Shown one piece after another: positions 26,231-35,125 of a stretch of DNA of 64,000 bases. Position numbers and translations under genes: made by a program. Position 1 is the stretch's first letter; each line of letters begins with the position of its first letter. This stretch comes from Solimonas marina (GTDB lineage Bacteria; Pseudomonadota; Gammaproteobacteria; Nevskiales; Nevskiaceae): contig NZ_JAAVXB010000001.1 in NCBI RefSeq assembly GCF_012241385.1, positions 659,079-723,078 on the forward strand. Reading direction: 5' to 3'. The notes under the pieces were generated by a model that saw only the letters and a program-made list of their open reading frames with translations, did not search any database and had not been told where the DNA came from.

Positions 26231-27433
26231 TTAACCGTCCGCGAGCGTGGTCGCCGGATCGCTGCGGTAGGCGCGCCAGGCCGGCAGTGCGGCTGCCAGC
26301 GTGCCGACCAATAGCGGCAGGGCCAGCAAGCCGAGTTCCGGTGCCACGGCGATCGTGCCGCTGAGGCGGATGCCGCTGGCCTGCGGCGACAGTGCGCCGA
26401 GCAGGGCGATCGCGAAGTGGCCGAGCAGCACGCCGAGCAAGGTGCCGGCGCCGCTGAGCACCAGTGCCTGCAGCCACAGCAGCACGACGAGGCGGCCCCG
26501 CGACAGGCCGAGGCTGCGCAACACGGCCAGTTCGTAGCGACGCGGTTCCAGTGCCGTGTACAAGGCGATGAAGATTGAAAGTGCCGCTGTCAGCAACAGC
26601 ACGCCGGCCAGCGCCTTGAGCGTCGTGAAGCCGAGGCCGAGCAATTGCATCAGGCGTGCAGTCTCAAAGGCCGGCGACGCCGCTTGCAGTTTCGACTGCA
26701 TGTTGATCATGCGCGGCAACGAGATCGCAGCGATCGGCGAGCGATAGCGCAGCAGCAGTGCGGTGATCTCCTGATCGGCGTGGTAGCCGTCGTCGGGCGC
26801 ATCGTCGTCGTGATCATCATGATCGGCGTGTATGGCCCAGACGCTGTCGAGGCTGGTCAAGATCAGACGGTCGAGGACGGTATGCGTCGGCGCCAGCACG
26901 CCCACCACGCGGTAAGGGTGGTCGGCGTGCACGTGGCCGCCGGCGGTCAGCCCGTGCGACCCGGCAAAGCGGGCGTCCTGTCGAAAGCCGTCGCGGGCGA
27001 CATCGGCGCCGACCACCGCCTCCATCGGTGCCTGCCAGATCCGGCCGCTGGCGAAGCGCGCGCCGTAACGCTCGAGCATCGCCGGCGTGGTGCCGACGAT
27101 GCGGTAGCCGCGTGCGTTGTCGCCAAGCGAAATCGGCGTGGCGCTGGCGACCATCGGGTTGGCCGCCCAGCGCCGCGCTTCGTCGAGCGGAATGTTCCCG
27201 GTCGGAATGTCGAGGTGGTAGACCGTCGACAGGATTAGCTGCAGCGGACTGCCCTTGGCCCCGACGACCAGGTCGACGCCGGCGGCATCGCGCGCAAAGC
27301 GTCCGGCGATCTGACTGGCGAGCAGCAGCAGCGCCGTGATCAGGGCGACGCCGAGTGCCATCAACAACAAGTGCAGACTGTTGCTGAGACGGTAGCGTCG
27401 TAAATCGGCGACCGCGAGCGTCCAGAGATTCAT
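26231..27433 (-). CDS. FtsX-like ABC permease with His/Asp-rich loop
   Basis: A 400-residue permease starting at ATG 27433, which overlaps the ATPase stop (ATGA). One N-terminal helix, a periplasmic MacB-type core domain, and three C-terminal helices. The periplasmic domain contains HADHDDHDDDAP followed by HADQ at about residues 193-211. That stretch has four histidines and seven or more aspartates, a probable metal-binding loop. In P. aeruginosa the homologue PA4065 is part of a Zur-regulated putative zinc import or lipoprotein export system. Direction of transport is unknown. Confidence 0.9.
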   Translation of the reverse strand: MNLWTLAVADLRRYRLSNSLHLLLMALGVALITALLLLASQIAGRFARDAAGVDLVVGAKGSPLQLILSTVYHLDIPTGNIPLDEARRWAANPMVASATPISLGDNARGYRIVGTTPAMLERYGARFASGRIWQAPMEAVVGADVARDGFRQDARFAGSHGLTAGGHVHADHPYRVVGVLAPTHTVLDRLILTSLDSVWAIHADHDDHDDDAPDDGYHADQEITALLLRYRSPIAAISLPRMINMQSKLQAASPAFETARLMQLLGLGFTTLKALAGVLLLTAALSIFIALYTALEPRRYELAVLRSLGLSRGRLVVLLWLQALVLSGAGTLLGVLLGHFAIALLGALSPQASGIRLSGTIAVAPELGLLALPLLVGTLAAALPAWRAYRSDPATTLADG

Positions 27434-28068
27434 GCGCTCGCCTCCAGCGTGATCTGTCGCTTGATACACGCCTTGGCACGGGCGTCGTGCGTGGCGATCA
27501 GCAAGGCGGCCTCACAGGCCCGTGCATGCGCCTGCAGCAGATTGAGCACGGCGTCGGCGTTGCGGTCGTCGAGGCTGGCGGTCGGTTCGTCGGCGACGAT
27601 TAGCTGTGGCCGATTGACGGTCGCGCGGGCGACGGCCGCACGCTGTGCCTGACCCTGGCTGAGTCGCGCTGGCAGCACGTCCGCCTGCGCCTCGATGCCG
27701 AGGGCCGCAAGCGTCGCCCGCCCGTGGCCAATGTCGACCGGCAGGCCGGCGCCGTACTGTGCGGCCAACAGGTTCTGCAGTACGGTCAGCGAGCCGATCA
27801 GATGCAGGCGCTGGAAGACGATGCCGACGTGGCGACCGCGAAAGCGATCGAGCGCGATGTCGTCCAGTGCGGTCAGCGATTGGCCGCCAATTCGAACCAG
27901 ACCTTCGCTGGGGCGCAGCAAGCCGGCGGCGATGTGCAGCAAGGTGGTTTTGCCGCTGCCCGATGGGCCGAGCAGCAACGCCGGTTCGCCGGCGGCTAGA
28001 TCAAGCACCTCGACACGGGCCGCTGTGCGGTCGTCGTAACGGTGGCGGATCGCCTGCAGACTGAGCAT
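27430..28068 (-). CDS. ABC transporter ATP-binding protein of the zinc operon
   Basis: A 212-residue ATPase. Walker A is LLGPSGSGKTTLLHI, the signature LSQGQAQRAAVARA differs slightly from LSGGQ, and Walker B is LIVADEPTASLDD. It belongs to the MacB/LolD group, homologous to PA4064 of P. aeruginosa. It begins the operon ATPase-permease-DUF3299-small protein. A Zur-like dyad lies 20 bp upstream of its ATG. Start at 28068 is supported by the N-terminus MLSLQAIRHRY. Confidence 0.92.
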   Translation of the reverse strand: MLSLQAIRHRYDDRTAARVEVLDLAAGEPALLLGPSGSGKTTLLHIAAGLLRPSEGLVRIGGQSLTALDDIALDRFRGRHVGIVFQRLHLIGSLTVLQNLLAAQYGAGLPVDIGHGRATLAALGIEAQADVLPARLSQGQAQRAAVARATVNRPQLIVADEPTASLDDRNADAVLNLLQAHARACEAALLIATHDARAKACIKRQITLEASA

Positions 28069-28087
28069 GACAGTTTCGCGAAAGTGT

Positions 28088-28106
28088 TATGTAATAACGT
28101 TACATA
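28088..28106. promoter_or_regulatory. Zur-type operator upstream of the ABC operon
   Basis: Seven-base arms TATGTAA (28088-28094) and TTACATA (28100-28106) are perfect inverted repeats separated by TAACG. Extended AT-rich flanks resemble the first box, sharing GTTATG and TAACGTT. It sits 20 bp before the ATPase start and 126 bp before zur. It could serve both the operon and zur. Confidence 0.72.
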
Positions 28107-28231
28107 CATAATCGTGAAGACGTCAATACAGGGTATCGACGCCGGCTGTCGGGTATCGAAGCCGCCGCACTCGCGCCGCCGCCCGTCAGCTTCGATAATG
28201 GGCGTACTGGATGGGTGATGTGGAGACAGCA

Positions 28232-28720
28232 ATGACGGATAAGGGCAGTACGGCAGCGAGGCGACCGTCGGCGGCCGAAGTCGCCAAGGTCATGCGCCAT
28301 GCCGAGACCTTGTGCGCCGAGCGTGGGCTGCGCTTCACGCCGATCCGCCGCGAGGCGTATGCGGTGATGCTGCGTCATCAGCGCCCGCTCAGCGCCTATC
28401 AACTGCTTGAACTGATGCAGGCGCAGCAGCAGCGCCGTCTGGCTCCGTTGACGGTTTACCGCGCGCTCGACTTTCTGGTCGACAGCGGTCTGGCGCACAA
28501 GCTGGAGACTGCGCATGCCTTCGTCGCCTGCGATCACCCCGACGAGATGCATCAAAGCCTGTACCTGCTGTGCACCGACTGCGGCAGCAGCGAGGAAGTG
28601 GCGACCGAGCGTCTGACGCGCCTGATCGACCGCGAAGCCAGTCAGCGTCATTTCCGGCCGAGCCGTCAGGTGGTCGAGATCGAGGGACTTTGCTCGGCGT
28701 GTGCCGAGCCGCAGCCGTAA
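28232..28720 (+). CDS. zur: Fur-family zinc uptake regulator Zur
   Basis: A 162-residue Fur-family repressor from ATG 28232, with GGAG 7 bp upstream. The winged helix includes CAERGLRFTPIRREAYAVML and LAPLTVYRALDFLVDSGLAH. The dimer/metal domain has HAFVACDHPDEMHQSLYLLC followed by two CxxC pairs, CTDC and CSAC, the structural zinc site. It is divergent from the ABC operon and 4.3 kb from the first CobW gene, and both have Zur-like dyads. Zn-bound Zur should repress them in zinc sufficiency. Family assignment to Zur rather than Fur or PerR is supported by the context. Confidence 0.88.
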   Translation: MTDKGSTAARRPSAAEVAKVMRHAETLCAERGLRFTPIRREAYAVMLRHQRPLSAYQLLELMQAQQQRRLAPLTVYRALDFLVDSGLAHKLETAHAFVACDHPDEMHQSLYLLCTDCGSSEEVATERLTRLIDREASQRHFRPSRQVVEIEGLCSACAEPQP

Positions 28721-28759
28721 CGCCCGTTCCGCGCGCGCGCCGCGCGCGTCGATTGTCGG

Positions 28760-28775
28760 CTGTATAAAAACACAG
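28760..28775. promoter_or_regulatory. SOS box 1 upstream of lexA
   Basis: CTGTATAAAAACACAG fits CTGT-N8-ACAG exactly. It lies 80 bp before the lexA ATG, and 53 bp before a second, better-conserved box. LexA binding to it is inferred from the consensus. Confidence 0.85.
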
Positions 28776-28828
28776 TCTTTTCATCGGCATCGCAATCCGG
28801 CGATTGACGGCCGGCGGCGCCTCGATAA

Positions 28829-28844
28829 CTGTATAAGCATACAG
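28829..28844. promoter_or_regulatory. SOS box 2 upstream of lexA
   Basis: CTGTATAAGCATACAG fits CTGT-N8-ACAG and includes the TAT...ATA core of the E. coli consensus. It lies 11 bp before the lexA start and contains the GTATAA that may act as a -10 element. The GGAGG site starts 2 bp after it. Confidence 0.93.
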
Positions 28845-28855
28845 TTGGAGGCGCC

Positions 28856-29506
28856 ATGGATCTGACCCCGCGACAAGCCGAAATCCTCGATTTCATCGTT
28901 CGCCACCTCGCCGAGCGCGGGGCGCCGCCGACGCGCGCCGAAATCGTCACGGCATTCGGCTTCCGCTCGCCGACCGCCGCCGAGGATCATCTGCGGGCGC
29001 TGGCGCGCAAGGGCGCGATCGAGTTGCGCGCCGGCACCTCGCGTGGCATTCGCGTGCTCGATGCGGCGCTGCCGGGCGCCGCCGGCGAAGCCGCCAACGA
29101 GCCGATCCCGGATGGCATCCCGCTGGTCGGGCGCGTCGCCGCCGGCATGCCGATGCTGGCCACCGAGAGCGTCGAGGCGCATTACAAGCTCGATCGCACG
29201 CTGTTCCACCCGGCGCCGGATTTTCTGCTGCGCGTGCAGGGCTGGTCGATGCGCGACGCCGGCATCCTGCCCGGCGATCTGCTCGCGGTGAAGCGCACGC
29301 CGATCGCCGAAAACGGCCAGATCGTCGTCGCCCGCATCGGCGACGAGGTCACCGTCAAGCGCTTCGAGCGGCGCGGCGCGATCGTGCGTCTGCTCGCCGC
29401 CAATCCCGATTTCGCGCCGATGCGCATTGATCTCGAGCGTGAAGAACTGGTGATTGAAGGTCGCGCCGTCGGCCTGATCCGCGACGGCGGCTTCAGCCTG
29501 GCCTGA
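28856..29506 (+). CDS. lexA: SOS repressor LexA heading the imuAB-dnaE2 cassette
   Basis: A 216-residue LexA. The DNA-binding half contains [20 protein letters not shown] and [16 protein letters not shown], as in E. coli. Self-cleavage residues are all in place: the scissile Ala96-Gly97 in [10 protein letters not shown], Ser131 in [12 protein letters not shown], and Lys168 in [15 protein letters not shown] precedes the start. Two SOS boxes lie upstream. This is a lexA-imuA-imuB-dnaE2 operon, a common damage-inducible mutagenesis cassette; whether the genome has another lexA cannot be seen. Confidence 0.95.
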   Translation: MDLTPRQAEILDFIVRHLAERGAPPTRAEIVTAFGFRSPTAAEDHLRALARKGAIELRAGTSRGIRVLDAALPGAAGEAANEPIPDGIPLVGRVAAGMPMLATESVEAHYKLDRTLFHPAPDFLLRVQGWSMRDAGILPGDLLAVKRTPIAENGQIVVARIGDEVTVKRFERRGAIVRLLAANPDFAPMRIDLEREELVIEGRAVGLIRDGGFSLA

Positions 29507-29518
29507 TACCGGAGCGGT

Positions 29519-30130
29519 ATGAGCGCGCGGGCCGACACTCTGCAGACGCTGCTGCGCGATGCGCGCCTCTGGCAAGGCGATCGTCAGGCGCCGCTGCGCG
29601 CCGAAGCGACCGGCCATGCGCGTCTTGACGCACTGCTGCCGGGCGGCGGCTGGCCATGCGCGGCGCTCAGCGAGATCGTCTACGCCAGGCCCGGCGTCGG
29701 CGAGCTGCGCTTGGCGATGCCGCTCGTCGCACGGCTGACGCAGGCGCGGCGGAAGCTGGCGCTGATCGCGCCGCCGCATCTGCCGTACGCGCCGGCCTGG
29801 CGCCGGCACGGCGTGGCGCTGGCGCAGCTCAGCATCATCGAGCCGAAGACCGAACAAGACGCGCTGTGGGCGGCCGAAGCGCTGTTGCGCGCGCGCGCCG
29901 GGGCGGTGCTGCTGTGGCAGGACGCGATCGATACCACCGCGCAGCGCCGTTTGCAGCTCGCTGCCGAAACCGGTGACAGCATCGCGCTGGTCTATCGCTG
30001 CCTGAGCGGGCATGCCCCGAACTCGGTAGCAGCGCTGCGCCTGCGCGTCGAACGCGTCGGCGGTGACTCGTGCGTCGAGGTGCTGAAGTGCCGCGGCGCG
30101 CGCCCTTTACAGACCTGCGCATTCGCGTGA
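29519..30130 (+). CDS. imuA: translesion synthesis-associated protein ImuA
   Basis: A 203-residue protein 12 bp after lexA. It is a RecA-related fold without a P-loop. Typical segments are GHARLDALLPGGGWPCAALS and SEIVY near residues 31-55, then LIAPPHLPYAPAWRRHGVAL. ImuA (SulA-like in some annotations) acts with ImuB and DnaE2 in error-prone bypass of DNA lesions and interacts with RecA in better-studied species. Same SOS-controlled operon. Confidence 0.9.
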   Translation: MSARADTLQTLLRDARLWQGDRQAPLRAEATGHARLDALLPGGGWPCAALSEIVYARPGVGELRLAMPLVARLTQARRKLALIAPPHLPYAPAWRRHGVALAQLSIIEPKTEQDALWAAEALLRARAGAVLLWQDAIDTTAQRRLQLAAETGDSIALVYRCLSGHAPNSVAALRLRVERVGGDSCVEVLKCRGARPLQTCAFA

Positions 30131-30146
30131 CACGGCTGAGGCGTCG

Positions 30147-31550
30147 ATGCTGTGGCTCTGTCTGTATTTCCCACGTTTGCCGGCCGAAGCCCTCGGCCTC
30201 GACGATCCGCTGGCGGTGGTCACCGAACAGCGCGGCGCGAGCCGCTGGCTGATTACCGATGCGGCCGGCATCGCCGCCGGCACGCCGCTCGCCACCGCGC
30301 TGAGCCTGCAGCCGCAGTTGCGTGCGCAGGCACGGCATGTGAAGGCCGAGCGCGCGGCGCTGCTGCGGCTTGCGCACTGGATTTATCGCTACGGCAGTCC
30401 GGTGCACAGCGAGCTGCGCGAGGCAGCGGACGTCGGCGGCATTCCGCAGGCTTTGCTGTGGGTGGAAATCGCGGCGAGCCTGCGTCTGTTCGGCAGCTAT
30501 GCGGCATTGCATGCGCAATTGTGTGCGGATCTGGAGGCATTCCCGCAGGCGGCGAGTCTGGCGGTGGCGCCGACGCGCGCGGCCGCGGCGCTGTTTGCCG
30601 TGGCCGGCGAGCCGCTGCGCATTCGCGGCGACGCGGCCTTGCAGCGGCATCTGGCAGCCGTGCCGGTGGCGCGCCTGCCGTGGCCGCAGGCGCAACGCCA
30701 GGCGCTGCACGGCGTCGGTCTGCGCCGCCTTGGCGATCTGTACGCCTTGCCGCGTGCGGCGTTTGCGCGCCGCTTCGGCGCCGCGCGCCTGCGCGAACTC
30801 GATCAGCTTTGCGGCCGCGCGCCGGAACCGGCTGAAGTCATCGTGCCGCCGCCGCATTTCCAGCGACGTTTCGAACTTGCCGCCGAAGTCGATCACGTCG
30901 AAGCGCTGTTGTTTCCGCTGCGGCGGCTGGCGATCGAACTGCAGCATTGGCTGCGCGCACGCGACGTCGGCCTGCGCGAACTGCGCTTGGTCTGCACGCA
31001 TGCCCAGCGGCGGCGCTCGTCGTTCACGCTGCGCTTCGGCGACGCGCATCGCGACGGTCAGCGCATGCTGGCGGCGCTGCGCGAACGCCTGGGCCGCGAG
31101 CCCTTGTCGGCGCCGGTGCGCACGCTGGAACTGCACGCCGACGAGATTGCGGCGGCCGATGTGCCGCAGGGTGATTTGTTCGCCGCTGCCGACACCGGCG
31201 GCGAATGGACGCGGGCGCTCGAACGCATCGCCGCACGACTCGGCGAGACGGCGGTGTGGACGCCGGCACCACACGCCGATCATCGCCCTGAATACGCGAT
31301 GCGCCGCGCCAGTGACGTGCACGACGCGGCCGATGACGCGCGCGAGCGACCGCTGTGGCTGTTGAAAAAGCCGTTGGCCTTGCCGCAGGCGCCGCCGGTC
31401 ACGGCCTTGCCGGAACGCCTCGAAGGCGGCTGGTGGGGCGGCGCCGATGCGCGCCGCGATTACTTCGCGGTCGACTGGCGCGGCGCGCGGTTGTGGGTCT
31501 ACCGCGATCTGAAAACCGAAGCCTGGTTCGTGCACGGGCTTTGGGCATGA
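30147..31550 (+). CDS. imuB: Y-family polymerase-like accessory protein ImuB
   Basis: A 467-residue DNA polymerase Y-family relative starting MLWLCLYFPRLPAEAL. The catalytic acidic DxxY-type motif expected near the N-terminus is replaced (CLYFPRLP), as in ImuB proteins, which lack polymerase activity and act as a hub for the clamp, ImuA and DnaE2. The little-finger-like region follows around residues 230-330. Its stop overlaps the dnaE2 start (ATGA). It follows imuA by 16 bp, so it is co-transcribed with lexA. Confidence 0.9.
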   Translation: MLWLCLYFPRLPAEALGLDDPLAVVTEQRGASRWLITDAAGIAAGTPLATALSLQPQLRAQARHVKAERAALLRLAHWIYRYGSPVHSELREAADVGGIPQALLWVEIAASLRLFGSYAALHAQLCADLEAFPQAASLAVAPTRAAAALFAVAGEPLRIRGDAALQRHLAAVPVARLPWPQAQRQALHGVGLRRLGDLYALPRAAFARRFGAARLRELDQLCGRAPEPAEVIVPPPHFQRRFELAAEVDHVEALLFPLRRLAIELQHWLRARDVGLRELRLVCTHAQRRRSSFTLRFGDAHRDGQRMLAALRERLGREPLSAPVRTLELHADEIAAADVPQGDLFAAADTGGEWTRALERIAARLGETAVWTPAPHADHRPEYAMRRASDVHDAADDARERPLWLLKKPLALPQAPPVTALPERLEGGWWGGADARRDYFAVDWRGARLWVYRDLKTEAWFVHGLWA

Positions 31551-34500
31551 GTTACGCCGAGCTGCATGCAGTGTCGGCCTTCAGCTTCCAGCGCGGCGCG
31601 TCGATGCCGCAGGAACTGGTCGAGACCGCGCACGCGCTCGGCTATCGCGCGCTGGCGTTGACCGACGAATGCTCGATGGCGGGTGCCGTGCGCGCCTATG
31701 AGCCGGTCAAGCACGCGCAAGAAGCGGAGCGGCCGTTCATCGACGTGCTGGTCGGCAGTGAACTGAACTTCGACGACGGCCTGCGCTGTGTCGTGCTGGC
31801 CGAGACGCAAAGCGGCTATGCAAACCTGTGCCGTGCGATCACGCAGGCGCGGCGCGCCGGCCGCAAGGGCGCGTATCGTCTGCGCCGCGACGACGTGGCG
31901 GACACGCTTGTCGATTGCAGTCTGTTGTGGATCGCGCGCGGCACGCAGGAGCTCGACGAGCTGGCCTGGCTGCGCGAGCGCTATGCGCAGCGGCTGTGGG
32001 TCGCCGTCGAGCTGCATCGTGACGGGCGCGATGCCGACAAGCTCGCGCGGCTGCGCGAACACGCCGCGCGCTTCGGCCTGCCCTTGGTCGCCAGTGGCGA
32101 CGTGCATATGCACATCGCCCAGCGCCGTGCGCTACAGGACGTGATGACGGCGTTGCGCCATCACCGGCCGATTGCGCGTTGCGGCTATCGCCTGTTCCCG
32201 AATGCCGAACGCCATCTGCGCACGATCGCCGATCTGCAGTCGCTGTATCCGCCGGCGCTGCTGCGCGAGACGCTGCGCATTGCCGAGCGCTGTGCGTTCC
32301 GCATCCAGCAAGTGAATTATCGATACCCGCGCGAAGTCGTCGATCCGGCGCACACGCCGACCAGCTGGCTGCGCCACCTGGTCGAACAGCGTATTCCCCA
32401 GCGCTGGCCGCACGGCTGTCCGGCCACGGTGCGTGCGACGATCGAAAAGGAGCTGGCATTGATCGCGTCCAAGGGCCACGAGCCGTTTTTCCTGACGGTC
32501 TACGACATCGTCCGCTATGCGCGCGACGAGAAAAACATTCTCTGCCAGGGTCGCGGCAGTGCGGCGAACTCGGTGGTCTGCTACACGCTGGGCATCACCG
32601 AGGTCGATCCCGAGAGCAGCAGCTTGTTGTTCGAGCGCTTCATGTCGGCCGAGCGTGATGAGGAGCCGGACATCGACGTCGACTTCGAGCACGAGCGCCG
32701 CGAGGAAGTGATCCAGTACGTGTTCAACAAGTACGGCCGCGAGCGCGCGGCGATCGCCGCGACGGTCATCGGCTACCGCTCGCGATCGGCGCTGCGCGAT
32801 GTCGGTCGCGCGCTCGATGTCGGCGAGGAGGTCGTCGATCGCGTCGCCAAGTCGCTGGCCTGGTGGGACGATCCGGCGCACCTCGCCGAACGGCTGCGGG
32901 TGGTCGGTGTCGACCCGTCGTCACCGCGCATCCGCCAGTGGCTGACGCTGGCCGGCACGCTGATCGACGGCGGCTTTCCACGGCATCTGTCGCAGCACGT
33001 CGGCGGTTTCGTGATTTCCGACGGACCCTTGCACGAGCTGGTGCCGGTCGAGAACGCGGCGATGCCCGAGCGCACCATCATCCAGTGGGACAAGGACGAT
33101 CTCGAAATCCTCGGGCTGTTGAAAGTCGATGTCCTGGCGCTGGGCATGCTCAGCGCGCTGCGGCGCATGCTCGACGATCTACGCGCGTTCGGCGACGGCG
33201 CGATCGCCTACGAAGACATCCGTGACCTGGGTTACGAAACGGACGCCGATACGCGCGCGACCTACGACATGGTCTGCCGCGCCGAGACGGTCGGCGTGTT
33301 CCAGATCGAATCGCGCGCGCAGATGACGATGCTGCCGCGCCTGCGGCCGCGCTCGATGTACGACCTCACCGTGCAGGTCGCGATCGTGCGGCCGGGGCCG
33401 ATCCAGGGCGGCATGGTGCATCCGTATCTGCGGCGGCGCATGGGGCTGGAGCCGATCACGTATCCGAAGGGAGAATCCGATCCGCTCAAGAGCGTGCTGA
33501 AGCGTACCTCGGGCGTGCCGATCTTCCAGGAGCAGGTCATGCAGATCGCGATGGTGGCCGCGGATTTCAGCGCGAGCCGGGCCGATGCGTTGCGGCGTGC
33601 GATGGCGGCATGGAAGCGCAATGGCCATGTCGCCCGGTTTCATGACGAACTGGCGGCCGGCATGACGAAGAACGGTTATCAGCCGGCCTTCATCGAACAG
33701 ATCTTCGAACAGATCAAGGGCTTCGGCTCGTATGGTTTTCCGGAAAGCCACGCCGCGAGTTTCGCTCTGCTCGCGTACAAGTCGGCCTGGCTCAAGCGGC
33801 ACCGTCCGGCGGCATTCTTCTGCGGCCTGATCAACGCGCAGCCGATGGGCTTCTATCCGCCGTCGATGCTGGTCGTCGAAGCCCGGCGCAGCGGTGTCGA
33901 GTTGCGCGCGATCGACGTGCGCCACAGCCGCTGGGATTGTCATCTCGAACGCGATGCCCAGGGGGCGGCGGCGATTCGCCTTGGCTTGCGGCTGGTCCGC
34001 GGCTTCAACGCCGAGGCCGCGCAGCGCATCGCCGCGGCGCGCGCGGTGCAAGCGTTCGCCAACGTCGACGACCTCGCGCGCCGCGCGCGGCTGGGAACGC
34101 GCGAGCTGGAATCACTGGCCGGCGCCGACGCGCTGCACGCATTGGCCGGGCATCGCTTCCAGGCGCGCTGGCAGACCCGCGGACATGCACGGCTCGACGG
34201 CGTGCTGGCGGATGCGGAATTACCGGACGACGACGTCGCGCTGGCGGCGCCGGTCGAGGCCGAGGACGTGCTGGCCGATTACCAGTTCACGCACCTGAGT
34301 CTGCGCCGCCATCCGGCCGCCTTGCTGCGCGCCAAGCTGCAACGCCAGCGCATCGTCCCCAACGACAGCCTGCGCACACTGGCCGACGGCCACACCGTGC
34401 GCGTCGGCGGCATCGTCATGTTCCGCCAGCGGCCGGGCTCGGCGAACGGCACGATGTTCATCACGCTGGAGGACGAGACCGGCATCGTCAACCTGATCGT

Positions 34501-34687
34501 GCGTCCGCCGCTGATCGAGGCGCAGCGCGAGATCGTCGTCGGCGGGCACTTCCTGCTCGCCGAAGGCACGCTGCAGAAGCAGGGCAGCGACGCCGGCGGC
34601 TGGATCATCCACGTCGTCGCCGAGCGCTTCGCCGACCGCTCGCAGTGGATCGCCGCGTTGCCTTATCTGTCGCGGGATTTCCATTGA
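31547..34687 (+). CDS. dnaE2: error-prone DNA polymerase DnaE2
   Basis: A 1046-residue C-family polymerase. The N-terminal PHP domain begins YAELHAVSAFSFQRGAS with ALALTDECSMAGAV. The palm carries PDIDVDFEHERREEV with Asp375 and Asp377 and continues with RGSAANSVVCYTLGITEVDP and FVISDGPLHELVPVENAA. A C-terminal OB domain (HTVRVGGIVMFRQRPGSANG) ends the protein; no C-terminal tau-binding part of DnaE1 type. It carries out mutagenic lesion bypass with ImuA and ImuB. ATGA overlap with imuB; last gene of the cassette, followed by 180 bp to the toxin-antitoxin unit. Confidence 0.95.
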   Translation: MSYAELHAVSAFSFQRGASMPQELVETAHALGYRALALTDECSMAGAVRAYEPVKHAQEAERPFIDVLVGSELNFDDGLRCVVLAETQSGYANLCRAITQARRAGRKGAYRLRRDDVADTLVDCSLLWIARGTQELDELAWLRERYAQRLWVAVELHRDGRDADKLARLREHAARFGLPLVASGDVHMHIAQRRALQDVMTALRHHRPIARCGYRLFPNAERHLRTIADLQSLYPPALLRETLRIAERCAFRIQQVNYRYPREVVDPAHTPTSWLRHLVEQRIPQRWPHGCPATVRATIEKELALIASKGHEPFFLTVYDIVRYARDEKNILCQGRGSAANSVVCYTLGITEVDPESSSLLFERFMSAERDEEPDIDVDFEHERREEVIQYVFNKYGRERAAIAATVIGYRSRSALRDVGRALDVGEEVVDRVAKSLAWWDDPAHLAERLRVVGVDPSSPRIRQWLTLAGTLIDGGFPRHLSQHVGGFVISDGPLHELVPVENAAMPERTIIQWDKDDLEILGLLKVDVLALGMLSALRRMLDDLRAFGDGAIAYEDIRDLGYETDADTRATYDMVCRAETVGVFQIESRAQMTMLPRLRPRSMYDLTVQVAIVRPGPIQGGMVHPYLRRRMGLEPITYPKGESDPLKSVLKRTSGVPIFQEQVMQIAMVAADFSASRADALRRAMAAWKRNGHVARFHDELAAGMTKNGYQPAFIEQIFEQIKGFGSYGFPESHAASFALLAYKSAWLKRHRPAAFFCGLINAQPMGFYPPSMLVVEARRSGVELRAIDVRHSRWDCHLERDAQGAAAIRLGLRLVRGFNAEAAQRIAAARAVQAFANVDDLARRARLGTRELESLAGADALHALAGHRFQARWQTRGHARLDGVLADAELPDDDVALAAPVEAEDVLADYQFTHLSLRRHPAALLRAKLQRQRIVPNDSLRTLADGHTVRVGGIVMFRQRPGSANGTMFITLEDETGIVNLIVRPPLIEAQREIVVGGHFLLAEGTLQKQGSDAGGWIIHVVAERFADRSQWIAALPYLSRDFH

Positions 34688-34840
34688 TGTGGAGATGGCG
34701 CGCGATATGAACGAGCCATGCGCCGGCCGCCGCCTGGCCGCCACTGATATACGCATATTGCCGTCGAGTAACGGAAGTCGACGGTTCTATCCGGGATGGC
34801 TAGCCGAGTACGTCGAGTTAGTGGCCGCCACTTGCCGTGG

Positions 34841-34870
34841 CATGAAGTGACACTATAGTATCACTTCATG
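34841..34870. promoter_or_regulatory. 30-bp near-perfect palindrome overlapping the antitoxin start codon
   Basis: The left arm CATGAAGTGACACTA and right arm TAGTATCACTTCATG are inverted repeats with one mismatch pair, centred at 34855/34856. The ATG of the Phd/YefM antitoxin is the last triplet of the right arm. Such a dyad is a strong candidate for autoregulation by the antitoxin. Confidence 0.75.
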
Positions 34871-35125
34871 AGAACTGAACTTGTCACCCGGCTCAAGCGT
34901 CAGGCCACGGAAATTCTCGATGAGCTGGAACGGCACAAGGAGCCGGTCCTCATCACGCAACATGGTTTGCCCAGCGCCTATCTCCTCGACGTGGAGACGT
35001 TCGAGCGCCTGCAGGCCAGGATGGATCTTCTCGAGGGCATTGCGCGTGGCGAGAAGGCCGTGGAAGAGGGGCGGATGCTCACGCATGCGCAAGCCAAACA
35101 GCGCATGCGTCGATGGCTGAAATAA
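34868..35125 (+). CDS. Phd/YefM-family antitoxin
   Basis: An 85-residue protein, with EPVLITQHGLPSAYLLDVET in the centre, the beta-strand core of Phd/YefM fold antitoxins (residues about 25-45). The C-terminal tail EGRMLTHAQAKQRMRRWL is the toxin-binding end. It binds the 30-bp dyad that overlaps its own start, by inference. It overlaps the next gene by 13 bp, the usual coupling for toxin-antitoxin pairs. No ribosome binding site of its own is obvious, consistent with translation control by the operator. Confidence 0.88.
   Translation: MRTELVTRLKRQATEILDELERHKEPVLITQHGLPSAYLLDVETFERLQARMDLLEGIARGEKAVEEGRMLTHAQAKQRMRRWLK

Noticed and set aside
28692..28709. GCTCGGC/GCCGAGC stem at the end of zur
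   Set aside because: No T-run follows, and it lies within coding sequence, so terminator status is not supported.
28731..28748. Alternating GC run before the first SOS box
   Set aside because: Could adopt unusual DNA structure, but such runs are expected by chance in this composition and no function is indicated.
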